From positions 1-47,746 of the forward strand of contig CAYFFV010000017.1 of the NCBI GenBank assembly GCA_964342695.1: DNA of 47,746 nucleotides, given 5' to 3'. This document shows, piece after piece, positions 34,075 to 43,450 of the stretch (position 1 is the stretch's first letter; each line of letters opens with the position of its first letter). The translations under genes were made by a program, and so were the position numbers. The notes beneath the pieces were generated by a model. It made no database searches. It worked only from the letters and a program-made list of their open reading frames with translations, and was not told the origin of the DNA. The stretch is from CAYFFV01 sp964342695. GTDB lineage: Bacteria; Acidobacteriota; Vicinamibacteria; Vicinamibacterales; UBA8438.

Positions 34075-34108
34075 CAGTCAACGCTACTTTCTCAAAGGTC
34101 ACCCATTA

Positions 34109-35023
34109 CTACTTTTTTTTAATGGATGCTCCAAGGCGCTGCTTCCATTCCGATGCTGATCCAAATAGTTCTTCTATAACTTTAGGCTCATCAAGTCCTA
34201 AACGAATTTCACGAAGTTTGTCGATAAGAACATCGAGGGCGACACCAATCTCGTCAGCGTTGCTCGCACATATGTCCTTCCATATAGAAGCCGGACTAGA
34301 GGCCAAACGCGTAGTATCAGCCAATCCTCGACCAGTAAGCTTGAGGCCTTCGCCACCAGCAGCGTTACCGACAACATGCATCAGCGCACTAGCCGTTAGC
34401 TGAGGCAAGTGGCTTAGAAACGCCAACAACCGATCATGTTCAGAAGGACTAATTATGTGTGTTTTTGCCCCAAGACCCTCTACAAAGGAACTGAGACGCT
34501 TTATTAGCTCTTCAATTTTTTTATCTATAGGCGTCAACAACCATGGCCTTTCCATAAATAAATCTGAACGCGCATTAGCAAGGCCCCCGCGTGGAGCGCC
34601 TCCTAAGGGATGCCCCCCTATATAAGTAAAACGGCCAGGCAAACGCCGAGCGCGCTCTACAATTTCTCTCTTTGTACTTCCCACGTCAGTAATGACAACT
34701 TCCCCTGGGACAAACTCTTCAATGGTCTTGAGTAAACCAATGTTTTGTTTTACTGGAGCTGCAAGGATTATTAGATCAGCCTCAGCCAACACCATTAAAT
34801 CATCAGCCGCGACATCAATGGCATGACGCAGCATGGCCATCTCTAACACTTCTTTTTTATCTACACCGATGACTAGTCCCTCTGGCCACTTCGCTCTCGA
34901 GGCCAAAGCGATCGAACCACCTATAAGTCCAAGCCCAACAATCCCAATTTTTTTGAAGATTGGTTCAGGACCAAGAGCATTAGTCTCTTGAATAATCGGA
35001 AGATGTGTTTGTCCATCCTTCAT
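34109..35023 (-). CDS. tyrA: Prephenate (or arogenate) dehydrogenase
   Basis: This enzyme oxidises and decarboxylates prephenate to 4-hydroxyphenylpyruvate, or arogenate to tyrosine. The 304-residue protein has the NAD(P)-binding GLGLIGGS at 30-37 and the catalytic histidine region YIGGHPLGG. The ATG at 35023 lies four bases after the chorismate mutase stop. An ATG 15 codons earlier would overlap that gene by 41 bases and is less likely. It is the last gene of the aromatic operon. Whether it prefers prephenate or arogenate cannot be told. Confidence 0.92.
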   Translation of the reverse strand: MKDGQTHLPIIQETNALGPEPIFKKIGIVGLGLIGGSIALASRAKWPEGLVIGVDKKEVLEMAMLRHAIDVAADDLMVLAEADLIILAAPVKQNIGLLKTIEEFVPGEVVITDVGSTKREIVERARRLPGRFTYIGGHPLGGAPRGGLANARSDLFMERPWLLTPIDKKIEELIKRLSSFVEGLGAKTHIISPSEHDRLLAFLSHLPQLTASALMHVVGNAAGGEGLKLTGRGLADTTRLASSPASIWKDICASNADEIGVALDVLIDKLREIRLGLDEPKVIEELFGSASEWKQRLGASIKKK

Positions 35024-35027
35024 ATGC

Positions 35028-35360
35028 TTATTTCTTCTTTTTAAATTCTTCAAGACTTCGATTCTCATCGATAATGCGTTCGAAAAGACGCGTTACGGCT
35101 TGGTCATCCAATGGGCCACTATTTGCATTCCTAACCTGTTCCAAAACGACCTTTTCCCGATTTGGCTGATAAGTATCCAGCCCTTCCTTTTCCTTAAGTC
35201 GCCCTAGTCTCAGCGCCGCCTGAGACCTTAAATTTAAAAGTTTCACAATTTCGACGTCATAACGATCAATCAAATCGCGGGATTCTTTTAGGCGGTCATC
35301 CACGTCGACAGACTGTTCTTGAAACTTTTTTCTACCGCCGCCTCTTTCGCCAGAGCCCAT
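35028..35360 (-). CDS. Chorismate mutase, AroQ type
   Basis: This enzyme rearranges chorismate to prephenate, the first step towards Tyr and Phe. The 110-residue protein has the all-helical AroQ fold: RDLIDRYDVEIVKLLNLRSQ in helix 1 (catalytic arginine and lysine region), KEKEGLDTYQPNREKVVLEQV, and FERIIDENRSLEE in the last helix. About 20 charged N-terminal residues precede the domain. It lies between trpA and tyrA with gaps of two and four bases. It competes with TrpE for chorismate, yet is placed under the same promoter. Confidence 0.92.
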   Translation of the reverse strand: MGSGERGGGRKKFQEQSVDVDDRLKESRDLIDRYDVEIVKLLNLRSQAALRLGRLKEKEGLDTYQPNREKVVLEQVRNANSGPLDDQAVTRLFERIIDENRSLEEFKKKK

Positions 35361-35362
35361 AG

Positions 35363-36157
35363 CTAATCACCCTTACCTTTAAGCCATCGAACGTATTCTT
35401 CAACTTCTTCACCGACATCAGCTGGAGAGGACACACTCGCGATCTTGTTGACAAGACCACTCCCTACTACTGCCGCATCGGCCCATCGACCAACCGCCAC
35501 AACGTGCTCAGGTTTAGATATTCCAAATCCTAAGGCGATGGGAAGGTCGGTATTCCTACGAATTCGAGAGACCACTGTCTCTGCTCCATCATCAACAACC
35601 TCACGTTCGCCTGTAACACCTAACCGCGAAATACAATAAAGGAAGCCACTACCCAGCTTAGCCGCTTTTTTAATCCGGTCTTCCGTGGTAGTCGGACTAA
35701 GCAAAAAAATCGGATCAAGTGATTCGTCAACAATGATCTCTCGAAATTCGTCAGCCTCTTCGATCGGGAGATCCAGAACTAGCACACCATCAACGCCAAC
35801 CTCTGCAGCCCGCTGCGCAAACACTTTAAAACCCATCGAAACAACTGGATTAGCATAACTGAACACCACGATTGGCGCTCTGATACTGGAACGCACTCCA
35901 TCAATTAGTTCCAAGCACTTCGATAGATTCATACCGGAGCTAAGACCTCGCTCAGACGACCGTTGAATTACTGGACCATCAGCTAGAGGATCGGAGAAGG
36001 GAACACCTATTTCGATAACGTCGGCGCCAGATCGATCTAAACTAATCAAAATCTCTTTACATTTTTCAGAGTTAGGATCACCGGCTGTCACGAACGTTAC
36101 AAGCCCTGTTCTTTTTGACTCTCTAAGATTTTTAAATGTATCTGAAATTCGAGACAT
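35363..36157 (-). CDS. trpA: Tryptophan synthase alpha subunit
   Basis: This subunit cleaves indole-3-glycerol phosphate to indole and glyceraldehyde 3-phosphate, passing indole to TrpB. The 264-residue protein has the catalytic E49 and D60 in VIEIGVPFSDPLADGP, the same numbers as the E. coli enzyme. The phosphate-binding GFGISKPEHV is also present. It follows trpB by 12 bases. Confidence 0.97.
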   Translation of the reverse strand: MSRISDTFKNLRESKRTGLVTFVTAGDPNSEKCKEILISLDRSGADVIEIGVPFSDPLADGPVIQRSSERGLSSGMNLSKCLELIDGVRSSIRAPIVVFSYANPVVSMGFKVFAQRAAEVGVDGVLVLDLPIEEADEFREIIVDESLDPIFLLSPTTTEDRIKKAAKLGSGFLYCISRLGVTGEREVVDDGAETVVSRIRRNTDLPIALGFGISKPEHVVAVGRWADAAVVGSGLVNKIASVSSPADVGEEVEEYVRWLKGKGD

Positions 36158-36169
36158 AATTTCTAAAGT

Positions 36170-37390
36170 TTACAATCCTCTATTCTTTATAGTTTCTACG
36201 TCCTTATCACCTCTGCCCGAAAGGTTCACCAGGATCGAGTTCTCTGAGCTCATTTCGCGAGCAAGATCAATTGCATGCGCGATCGCATGAGCGGATTCCA
36301 AAGCCGGGATTATTCCTTCCAAACGGCTGAGTATTTTGAACGCATCCAAGGCTTCAACATCTGATACGTGCGTATAGTGCGCTCTGCCCGTCTCTCTCAA
36401 CCATGCATGCTCCGGGCCAACAGCAGCATAATCCAGACCAGCGGAAACTGAATGTGTAGCGTCAATATTGCCGTGAGCATCTTGCAATACATAACTTCGC
36501 GTTCCTTGAAGCACCCCAGCGCTCCCACCCGCAAACCGAGCGGCATGTTTACCTGATACTAACGCTTCACCACCAGCCTCGACCCCAATGAGCCGCACAC
36601 TTTCATCTTCGATAAACGCGTCAAAAATTCCCAATGCATTACTTCCACCGCCCACACACGCAACTACCACATTTGGAAGACCTTCCATTAGATCAAGGCA
36701 CTGAGAACGCGCTTCTTTACCAATCACTGATTGAAACTCCCGAACCATCAAAGGATAGGGATGCGGACCAAGAACAGAACCCAACAGGTAGTAAGTACTT
36801 TCGACATTGCTTACCCAATCCCGCATCGCCTCATTAATTGCATCCTTTAGTGTTCGACTTCCACTATCAACGCCCGTAATCTTCGCGCCTAGTAATTCCA
36901 TCCTGAAGACATTGAGGGCTTGGCGGCGCATATCCTCCGTTCCCATATAAATCTCACACTCGAGTCCAAGTAATGAGCACGCCGTGGCCGTTGCTACGCC
37001 ATGCTGCCCAGCTCCAGTCTCAGCCACAACACGATTCTTTCCCATTTCAATGGCCAAAAGAGCTTGGCCAAGAGCATTATTGATTTTATGTGCCCCTGTA
37101 TGGGCTAAATCCTCTCGCTTCAACCATATCTGCGCGCCACCACAAAACTCTGTCAGACGAGAACTCAACCAAATCGGTGTAGGACGTCCAACGAATTTTT
37201 TGAGTAAATCAATTAGTTTTGAATTAAAGCCTGAATCATCTCGGACGCTAAAATAAGCTCGCTCAAGTGATTCTATGGGCTCCACAAGTGTTTCCGGAAC
37301 AAAACGCCCTCCGAACTTTCCAAAGTAGCCTTTTTCATCAGGATCTCGCGTTCCGAAATTCGGTCGAAAATCCTCATTTGTGTTCTTCAT
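36170..37390 (-). CDS. trpB: Tryptophan synthase beta subunit
   Basis: This PLP enzyme joins indole and serine to form tryptophan. The 406-residue protein has the PLP lysine K102 in HTGAHKINNALGQ, the phosphate-binding CVGGGSNALG and the N-terminal GYFGKFGGRFVPETL of TrpB type 1. The ATG at 37390 has AGGA eight bases upstream; the TTG three codons earlier is too close to that site. A 40-base gap separates it from trpF, the widest in this operon. Confidence 0.97.
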   Translation of the reverse strand: MKNTNEDFRPNFGTRDPDEKGYFGKFGGRFVPETLVEPIESLERAYFSVRDDSGFNSKLIDLLKKFVGRPTPIWLSSRLTEFCGGAQIWLKREDLAHTGAHKINNALGQALLAIEMGKNRVVAETGAGQHGVATATACSLLGLECEIYMGTEDMRRQALNVFRMELLGAKITGVDSGSRTLKDAINEAMRDWVSNVESTYYLLGSVLGPHPYPLMVREFQSVIGKEARSQCLDLMEGLPNVVVACVGGGSNALGIFDAFIEDESVRLIGVEAGGEALVSGKHAARFAGGSAGVLQGTRSYVLQDAHGNIDATHSVSAGLDYAAVGPEHAWLRETGRAHYTHVSDVEALDAFKILSRLEGIIPALESAHAIAHAIDLAREMSSENSILVNLSGRGDKDVETIKNRGL

Positions 37391-37430
37391 ATCAATCAAA
37401 TTCCTAAAACTGTTAAAACGTTCAAAAGCC

Positions 37431-38072
37431 TCATACTTTCTTGGCTACGTCGAATCCGTCTTTCCCTTTTAACGATAAAAACAAGTTTTTCAGGAGCAAT
37501 GGATCCTTCACCCCTGGCCGTTCTTCAACACCCGAAGAAACATCTAAGCCAAATGGCCGCACAGTTTCCACAGCTTCTATAATGTTTTCTCCTGTTATAC
37601 CTCCAGCAAGAACGATTGGTCGTTCACAACTAATCCTCCGCGCTAGACTCCAATCTACCTTGTGCCCAGTGCCCCCCCGTTTTTCCCTATTACTCGAATC
37701 CAACAACACCGTCACGTCGGAAGGAAAAGAAAGTGCGAGATCCACATCTGCCTCATCCTTTAGCCCCACAGCTCTTAAAACTCTTCTCGGAGCCCGCGCA
37801 CAATCCTCAAGAGTCTCGTCTCCATGAAACTGAACCAGGGACAAGCCAACCCTCTCGACAACCTCGCACACACGATCGTGTCCGGCATTAACGAATACTC
37901 CGACTGTACATACATTTGGTGGAATTTCTGAGACAATCTGCTCAGCCTGTTCCGGCGAGACAGCTCTAGGGCTTTTATCCCAAAACACAAAACCCAACGC
38001 GGTTGCACCATAGTTACATGCAACGAGCGCATCTGACTTCCGAGTAATGCCACAAATCTTTACATTTACCAC
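37431..38072 (-). CDS. trpF: Phosphoribosylanthranilate isomerase
   Basis: This enzyme performs the Amadori rearrangement of phosphoribosylanthranilate. The 213-residue TIM-barrel protein opens with VKICGITR, holding the catalytic cysteine C7. Later come LLDSSNREKRGGTGHKVDW with the catalytic aspartate and the phosphate-binding LAGGITGENI. The start is GTG at 38072, five bases after the trpC stop. It is free-standing, not fused to TrpC as in E. coli. Confidence 0.96.
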   Translation of the reverse strand: MVNVKICGITRKSDALVACNYGATALGFVFWDKSPRAVSPEQAEQIVSEIPPNVCTVGVFVNAGHDRVCEVVERVGLSLVQFHGDETLEDCARAPRRVLRAVGLKDEADVDLALSFPSDVTVLLDSSNREKRGGTGHKVDWSLARRISCERPIVLAGGITGENIIEAVETVRPFGLDVSSGVEERPGVKDPLLLKNLFLSLKGKDGFDVAKKV

Positions 38073-38077
38073 TACTG

Positions 38078-38896
38078 CTAAACAACCTCACATTCGGCCA
38101 ATATCCCAGAAAGCTTCTCTCCTGGATTGTCAGCCGTCATTAGTGACTCACCGATCAAAAAACCTGAGTAACCAACCTCTCGAAGACTCCGGAGGTCAGA
38201 CGCCGTCGAAAGTCCACTTTCCGCAATGGCTATTACTGGCTTGGGAATTCGTTCGATCAACGAATAAGACGCTGATGTATCCACAACTAATGTCCTCAGG
38301 TTTCTATTATTCACGCCGATCATGACCGCACCTGCTTCTATGGCCCTAGAGAGCTCTTTTTTGTCATGCACCTCAACAAGCACGGCAAGACCAACCCTTG
38401 AGGCCTCCTCCAGAAGCAACTTCAGCGCTTTGTCAGACAGTGCGGCAACAATCAGTAGAATCGCGTCCGCACCTGCGACGACCGCTTGAAAAATCTGATA
38501 GCGCGAGATTATAAAATCTTTTCTCAATACAGGTATTTCGACAGCGCTGCGAACAACATCAAGATCATCAAGTGAACCACCAAAAAAACTCGGCTCGGTT
38601 AAGACGGAGATTGCTGCTGCGCCTCCTACCTCATAACTCTTTGCTACTAGACCTGGGCGATAATCATGCTTTAGAACTCCACGGGAAGGCGACGACGACT
38701 TACATTCCGCGATAACATTAAAACTGGTAGAGGCACTCATAGAGGAATAGAAAAGATCGCCCCTCGACGTCATAGACTCAGCCTTTTTTTCAAGATCCGA
38801 AAGCCTCACCTCCCGCTCAGCCTCGATCAAATCTCGCTTGGTCGCTCCGATGATAGCCTCGAGAAGATCCGGCATGTTGTTTCTCATTAAATTCAC
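38078..38896 (-). CDS. trpC: Indole-3-glycerol phosphate synthase
   Basis: This enzyme closes the indole ring. The 272-residue TIM-barrel protein has VIAECKSSSPSRG with the conserved glutamate and lysine (64 and 66), LRKDFIISRYQI with the catalytic lysine, and GVNNRNLRTLVVD. The GTG at 38896 overlaps the trpD stop (GTGA), and an ATG three codons later is the alternative start. Confidence 0.96.
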   Translation of the reverse strand: MNLMRNNMPDLLEAIIGATKRDLIEAEREVRLSDLEKKAESMTSRGDLFYSSMSASTSFNVIAECKSSSPSRGVLKHDYRPGLVAKSYEVGGAAAISVLTEPSFFGGSLDDLDVVRSAVEIPVLRKDFIISRYQIFQAVVAGADAILLIVAALSDKALKLLLEEASRVGLAVLVEVHDKKELSRAIEAGAVMIGVNNRNLRTLVVDTSASYSLIERIPKPVIAIAESGLSTASDLRSLREVGYSGFLIGESLMTADNPGEKLSGILAECEVV

Positions 38897-39903
38897 TCAC
38901 ACGAACATTTACAAAATCTGTCCAGCAGTCTGGCTGCTGACCCATCATCAATTACCGTAGCCGCTAATCGAACTCCATCCTTTAGTGTCGATACTTTCTC
39001 TGCAACAAAGAGGCTCGCCGCTGCGTTAACAAGGACGATATCTCTCGCCACATTATGCTTTCCTGCCAGCACTTCTCTCGTCATGCTCACGCTCTCCTTA
39101 GGCCCTTCGACTTTGAGCTGCGCTAGGTCTCCCTCAGGAACTCCAAAATCTGAAGGATGTAAATAGAAAGTATTTACTCTACCTTCGCGACACTCGGAAA
39201 CCTTTGTAAAACCAGTTATCGATACCTCATCAATGCCTTCGGCCCCGTGAACGATCCATGCCCTATCCGAACCAAGTCGACGCAACGATTGCGCCAGAAG
39301 ATCGGTATGCTCTGGCTTCGCCACACCCACCAGCTGTCGGGCTGCGCCAACTGGATTCGTCAGTGGTCCCAGTAAATTAAACGCAGTCCGCACGCCAAGC
39401 TCCCTTCGAGTCAGTGCTGCATGACGCATCGATGGGTGAAATGTCGGGGCAAAAAAGAACGCAATCCCAACCTGATCCAAACACCTTTCAGCAACGCTAG
39501 GCGCCCCTGAAACATTCACGCCCAGTGTTTCAAAGAGATCCGCGCTACCACTCCGACTAGAAACCGAACGGTTTCCGTGCTTTGCCGTTCTCACACCACT
39601 CGCCGCAACTACTAACGCAACGACCGACGAAACATTAAAAGAACCTATCCCATCCCCACCTGTCCCGCATGTATCAAAAACGTCTTCAAACTGCTTATTG
39701 AGAGCCACCGCGGCATCCCGCATAACCTTTGCCAAACCTACAATTTCATCCGGACGTTCTCCCTTTACCGAAAGAGCAATCAAGAACCCAGCAATCTCTG
39801 CAGGACTAGCTTTTCCACTCATAATGAGCGACATCGCCGAAGAAGTCTCTGCTTCAGTCAAATCCTGTCGAACCTGCAGTTTGCTTAAAAGGTCTTTAAT
39901 CAT
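38893..39903 (-). CDS. trpD: Anthranilate phosphoribosyltransferase
   Basis: This enzyme attaches phosphoribose to anthranilate. The 336-residue protein has the PRPP-binding GTGGDG at 80-85, followed by FNVSSVVALVVAASG and KHGNRSVSSRSGSADLFETLG, all diagnostic. The ATG abuts the trpG stop. It is not fused to TrpG. Confidence 0.97.
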   Translation of the reverse strand: MIKDLLSKLQVRQDLTEAETSSAMSLIMSGKASPAEIAGFLIALSVKGERPDEIVGLAKVMRDAAVALNKQFEDVFDTCGTGGDGIGSFNVSSVVALVVAASGVRTAKHGNRSVSSRSGSADLFETLGVNVSGAPSVAERCLDQVGIAFFFAPTFHPSMRHAALTRRELGVRTAFNLLGPLTNPVGAARQLVGVAKPEHTDLLAQSLRRLGSDRAWIVHGAEGIDEVSITGFTKVSECREGRVNTFYLHPSDFGVPEGDLAQLKVEGPKESVSMTREVLAGKHNVARDIVLVNAAASLFVAEKVSTLKDGVRLAATVIDDGSAARLLDRFCKCSCE

Positions 39904-40470
39904 TTATGAATTCAAAAAGTTTCTTAATAAATTCTTGCCATCAATGGTCAAAATGGATTCCGGATGAAACTGAACCCCCCGTACGGGAAAATCTCTGTGC
40001 CTTAACGCCATTATTGAATTGTCATCTAAAGCCCGTGCTGTCGGAATCAACTCTTCAGGAAGCGAATCTTCAGCGATGCAAAGAGAGTGATAACGTGCAG
40101 CCATCATTTCCGACGGAACACCATCGAACAGATCTTTTCCATCGTGCAGAATCAGTGAACTCTTCCCATGGCGAAGAGACGGCGCTTCAACAATGCGCCC
40201 CCCGAAAGCATAACCGATTGCCTGGTGCCCAAGACACACTCCTAAAATAGGAGTCGTCTTATAAAATTCTCGCACTACTTCCACCGCACAACCTGCGTCC
40301 TCAGGTCGCCCAGGCCCCGGTGATATAACGATCTTCTCCGGGGACAGGTCTCGTACCCCTTCCGATGTAATCTCATCATTTCGGCACACTTTCAGATCCC
40401 CACCGAGCTCACCGAGGTACTGGGCGAGGTTGAATGTGAAAGAATCATAATTGTCAATTATTAAAACCAT
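39904..40470 (-). CDS. trpG: Anthranilate synthase glutamine amidotransferase
   Basis: This component supplies ammonia to TrpE; in many bacteria the same protein also serves folate synthesis as PabA. The 188-residue class I amidotransferase has the nucleophile C79 in GVCLGHQAIG and the His-Glu pair in VQFHPES. Its position directly between trpE and trpD fits a Trp role. No pabB is in the window, so a dual role is open. Confidence 0.96.
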   Translation of the reverse strand: MVLIIDNYDSFTFNLAQYLGELGGDLKVCRNDEITSEGVRDLSPEKIVISPGPGRPEDAGCAVEVVREFYKTTPILGVCLGHQAIGYAFGGRIVEAPSLRHGKSSLILHDGKDLFDGVPSEMMAARYHSLCIAEDSLPEELIPTARALDDNSIMALRHRDFPVRGVQFHPESILTIDGKNLLRNFLNS

Positions 40471-40472
40471 TA

Positions 40473-41984
40473 TTACGTTGCCCCAAATTGATTAGGACCT
40501 TCGCCTTTCTCAGCCATCTCTAACGCTTTCATCAAAGCAGACGCTTTATCCTTAGTCTCCTTATACTCCAACGATGGATTCGAGTCCGCAACAATTCCTG
40601 CACCCGCTTGGACATACGCTCGACCATTTTTCATAACAATCGTTCGAATGGTGATACAACAATCAAGTTGCCCGGAAAAATCAAGATACCCAAGCGCCCC
40701 TGCGTACGGCCCCCTTGGACAGCCCTCCAATTCCGCGATAATCTCCATTGCTCGTATTTTTGGTGCGCCGGACACTGTCCCAGCTGGAAAACACGCCGCC
40801 AAGGCATCTAGTCGATCGTGATTCTCTGCTAATTTTCCCTCTACACGTGAGACTAAATGCATAACATGGGAGTACTTTTCTATTTCCATAAAAGTCGGAA
40901 CGGTCACAGTCCCATATTCGCAAACTCGACCCAAATCATTTCGCCCCAAATCAACAAGCATCACATGCTCAGATAATTCCTTTTCATCAGCCAAAAGATT
41001 CTCCGCCAAACTCGAATCCTCATCTTCATTCGCGCCTCGAGGACGAGTGCCAGCGATTGGATGAGTCTCCGCTGTGTCACCTTCGACACGAACCAGCATC
41101 TCCGGAGACGACCCGATCAATGAGGTCGATCCCATACGGATGAAATACATGTACGGCGAAGGATTTACGTACCTAAGCGTCCGGTACACAGTAAATGGAT
41201 CGACCTCCACCTGAGCTTCAAATCTTTGAGAAAGTACAACTTGATAAATATCTCCAGCACGTATGTATCCTTGTGCTTTCTCGACTTTGCTCTCAAAACT
41301 CGCTTGAGTAGTATTCGATGTGAATGAAATCTGAGGACCATGCCTTTTGGGTCGCTCAGACAGACTCCGCGCCAATTCGTTCTCTAGAAACTGAATTTTA
41401 GCGAGGGCAAGATTGTATTGCTGACTCAAATCCTTAGCCGGGTCCACAGAAACATTTGCGATAATCAGTAACCGCCGTTTCACATGATCGAAAACAAGCA
41501 CCGTATCAAAGACCATGAAGCCAGCGTCATCGGAATTCCCAAGAACGCCAGATTTCCGCCATGACTCTTCGAGAGATGGCTCAAACCATTGAGACGCCTC
41601 ATAACCTAAAAAACCCACCGCGCCCCCAGTAAATCTTGGAAGATTAGGAATTACAGCAGAACGAAATTCACCCACAACGGATCTAAGAGTCTCCATGAAC
41701 GGCTTGGCAACATGCTCTTCCACACCTGCCCGTTCAATAATTGTGCCGCCCTTCGAAGCCTTGAGAATCATGAAAGGATCCTTGCCGAGAAAAGAATATC
41801 TCGCCACATGTTCTCCACCTTCAACACTTTCAAGTAAAAAAGCGTTCTCGGCATCCTCTGCAACCTTCATAAAGGCAGCAACCGGTGTCAATAAGTCCGT
41901 TATGATTTCTCCAGAAACTGGCACAACAGAACAATTGTCGGCAAGTAATGAAAATTTTTCAAAACTGATCTCTATACGACTCAT
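40473..41984 (-). CDS. trpE: Anthranilate synthase component I
   Basis: This enzyme makes anthranilate from chorismate and ammonia. The 503-residue protein has the tryptophan feedback-site motif LLES at 50-53 and the chorismate-binding C-terminal half, with IAGTRPRG, DLGRNDLGRVC and FPAGTVSGAPKIRAMEII. The ATG at 41984 has AGGAGA upstream and lies seven bases after the aroDE stop. A start 44 codons earlier would overlap that gene and is rejected. The intact LLES suggests ordinary feedback inhibition by Trp besides the transcriptional attenuator found upstream. Confidence 0.97.
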   Translation of the reverse strand: MSRIEISFEKFSLLADNCSVVPVSGEIITDLLTPVAAFMKVAEDAENAFLLESVEGGEHVARYSFLGKDPFMILKASKGGTIIERAGVEEHVAKPFMETLRSVVGEFRSAVIPNLPRFTGGAVGFLGYEASQWFEPSLEESWRKSGVLGNSDDAGFMVFDTVLVFDHVKRRLLIIANVSVDPAKDLSQQYNLALAKIQFLENELARSLSERPKRHGPQISFTSNTTQASFESKVEKAQGYIRAGDIYQVVLSQRFEAQVEVDPFTVYRTLRYVNPSPYMYFIRMGSTSLIGSSPEMLVRVEGDTAETHPIAGTRPRGANEDEDSSLAENLLADEKELSEHVMLVDLGRNDLGRVCEYGTVTVPTFMEIEKYSHVMHLVSRVEGKLAENHDRLDALAACFPAGTVSGAPKIRAMEIIAELEGCPRGPYAGALGYLDFSGQLDCCITIRTIVMKNGRAYVQAGAGIVADSNPSLEYKETKDKASALMKALEMAEKGEGPNQFGAT

Positions 41985-41991
41985 TCTCTCT

Positions 41992-43440
41992 TTATCTCCT
42001 GAAATTTCGTAGCCGACCCTCAGCTGCGGCCAGAAAGATACTCTCTGGGCAATCTTCTCCGGTCCACCATTGAAATTGGAGTAATGCCTGAGAAACCAAC
42101 ATCGATAGACCTCCAATCACCTCGCAACCTGATTTCTTGGCATCAGTCATTAATCGAGTGATCGGCGGATTGTAAACGAGGTCATAGACTAACCCATCCC
42201 TTAACGCCGTCTTAGGGACAGGACTATTCGCGATCTCTGGAAAAGTGCCAACTGGTGTCGTGTTAATCAAGACATCCCACGAATCAGCATCGGGAGGAAA
42301 TTCGCTGACTGTCCCCATCACAAGTGCTGCGACATCTGAAGCCTTATTTTTTTTCCTAGAACTTATCGAAACATAGGCTCCTTCTCTACTAAGCCCAGCA
42401 GCTACCCCCCTCGCAGCACCACCAGAACCAAGAACTGTCGCTCGACAACCCGCCACACCCTTCCCCTGAATCAATGGAACAAGAAATCCATCAACATCGG
42501 TATTAAGACCATGCCATTGCCCCCTTACGTTTTTCAAAGTATTCGTAGACCCGATCTGTTTTGTGACTTCGTCACATTGTTCAAGCCCTGAACACACACT
42601 CTCCTTAAAAGGAGCAGTAACACTCGCGCCGGACAAATTCATCTGATCCGCAAAAGCCCAAAAATCTTCGACGTTTGCCGCCTCCATCGGGATGTATATA
42701 GCATCGATCTCTCGATATCTAAAGGCAGCGTTATGCATCGCAGGAGAAATCGAGTGCCGTAAAGGACTCCCTAAAACTCCATAGAGCCTCGTGTCGTCAG
42801 AAACCGTTCGTATACCGTACAAATTCAACATCTCTTCAAGACTTATTTGACCAGGAGCCACGTTATCTCCTGCGTACGTCCACGCTGAGCAAAATCTGTC
42901 TGGCAAGATTCTCGAAGGAACGCCAATCGACCCCATCCCAATAAGTACTTGCCTATCTTCTAATCCTGCATCACGCAACTCAGACAGCCTGAGCAGATCC
43001 CCCAAAGAATCGATGTAAACCGCCAATTTAACTATTTCAGCCTCAGTTGAGCGCATCATCTGATAACGCTGTTTTAAATCCCCAGGTGTCCTTTTAAAAT
43101 CGTGACACGACAACACTATATTTTTGCCATGACGACTTTTAATTAATTCGTCCAGCCCTGCTTTCCATTCGATATCAACATACTCAGCACCCAATTCAAG
43201 TGCCTGCCGTAAAATCTGCAACCTTTCTTCCTCTGCCCCATCGAACAGCCCTCCCTCCCATTTTGCACGGCATGTCACAATTGTTGGAAGGCTACGCCCA
43301 GCCAATGCGCCTGCTACGTCGAGATCTCTAACACCATCCAGACGTAGTTCCATCATATCTGCGCCTTTAAGTTGATCCCGACGCATCCTGAGCTCATCCA
43401 TATCCTGAGCAGCAATGGTCGCGCATATCCGCGCCCTCAT
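41992..43440 (-). CDS. aroDE: Fused 3-dehydroquinate dehydratase (type I) / shikimate dehydrogenase
   Basis: This is one 482-residue chain catalysing two successive steps of the shikimate pathway. Residues 1-210 form a type I dehydroquinase with catalytic H113 (SCHDF) and Schiff-base lysine K138 (IVKLAVY). Residues 218-482 form shikimate dehydrogenase, with the shikimate-binding SPLRHSISPAMHN, catalytic K279 (TAPFKE), D315 in GLNTD and an NADP-binding VLGSGGAARGV. Both active sites look complete. Such fusions are well known in plants and chlamydiae. The ATG has a strong AGGGGGG ribosome site. It is the first structural gene after the trp leader. Confidence 0.96.
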   Translation of the reverse strand: MRARICATIAAQDMDELRMRRDQLKGADMMELRLDGVRDLDVAGALAGRSLPTIVTCRAKWEGGLFDGAEEERLQILRQALELGAEYVDIEWKAGLDELIKSRHGKNIVLSCHDFKRTPGDLKQRYQMMRSTEAEIVKLAVYIDSLGDLLRLSELRDAGLEDRQVLIGMGSIGVPSRILPDRFCSAWTYAGDNVAPGQISLEEMLNLYGIRTVSDDTRLYGVLGSPLRHSISPAMHNAAFRYREIDAIYIPMEAANVEDFWAFADQMNLSGASVTAPFKESVCSGLEQCDEVTKQIGSTNTLKNVRGQWHGLNTDVDGFLVPLIQGKGVAGCRATVLGSGGAARGVAAGLSREGAYVSISSRKKNKASDVAALVMGTVSEFPPDADSWDVLINTTPVGTFPEIANSPVPKTALRDGLVYDLVYNPPITRLMTDAKKSGCEVIGGLSMLVSQALLQFQWWTGEDCPESIFLAAAEGRLRNFRR

Positions 43441-43450
43441 AAGCCCCCCT

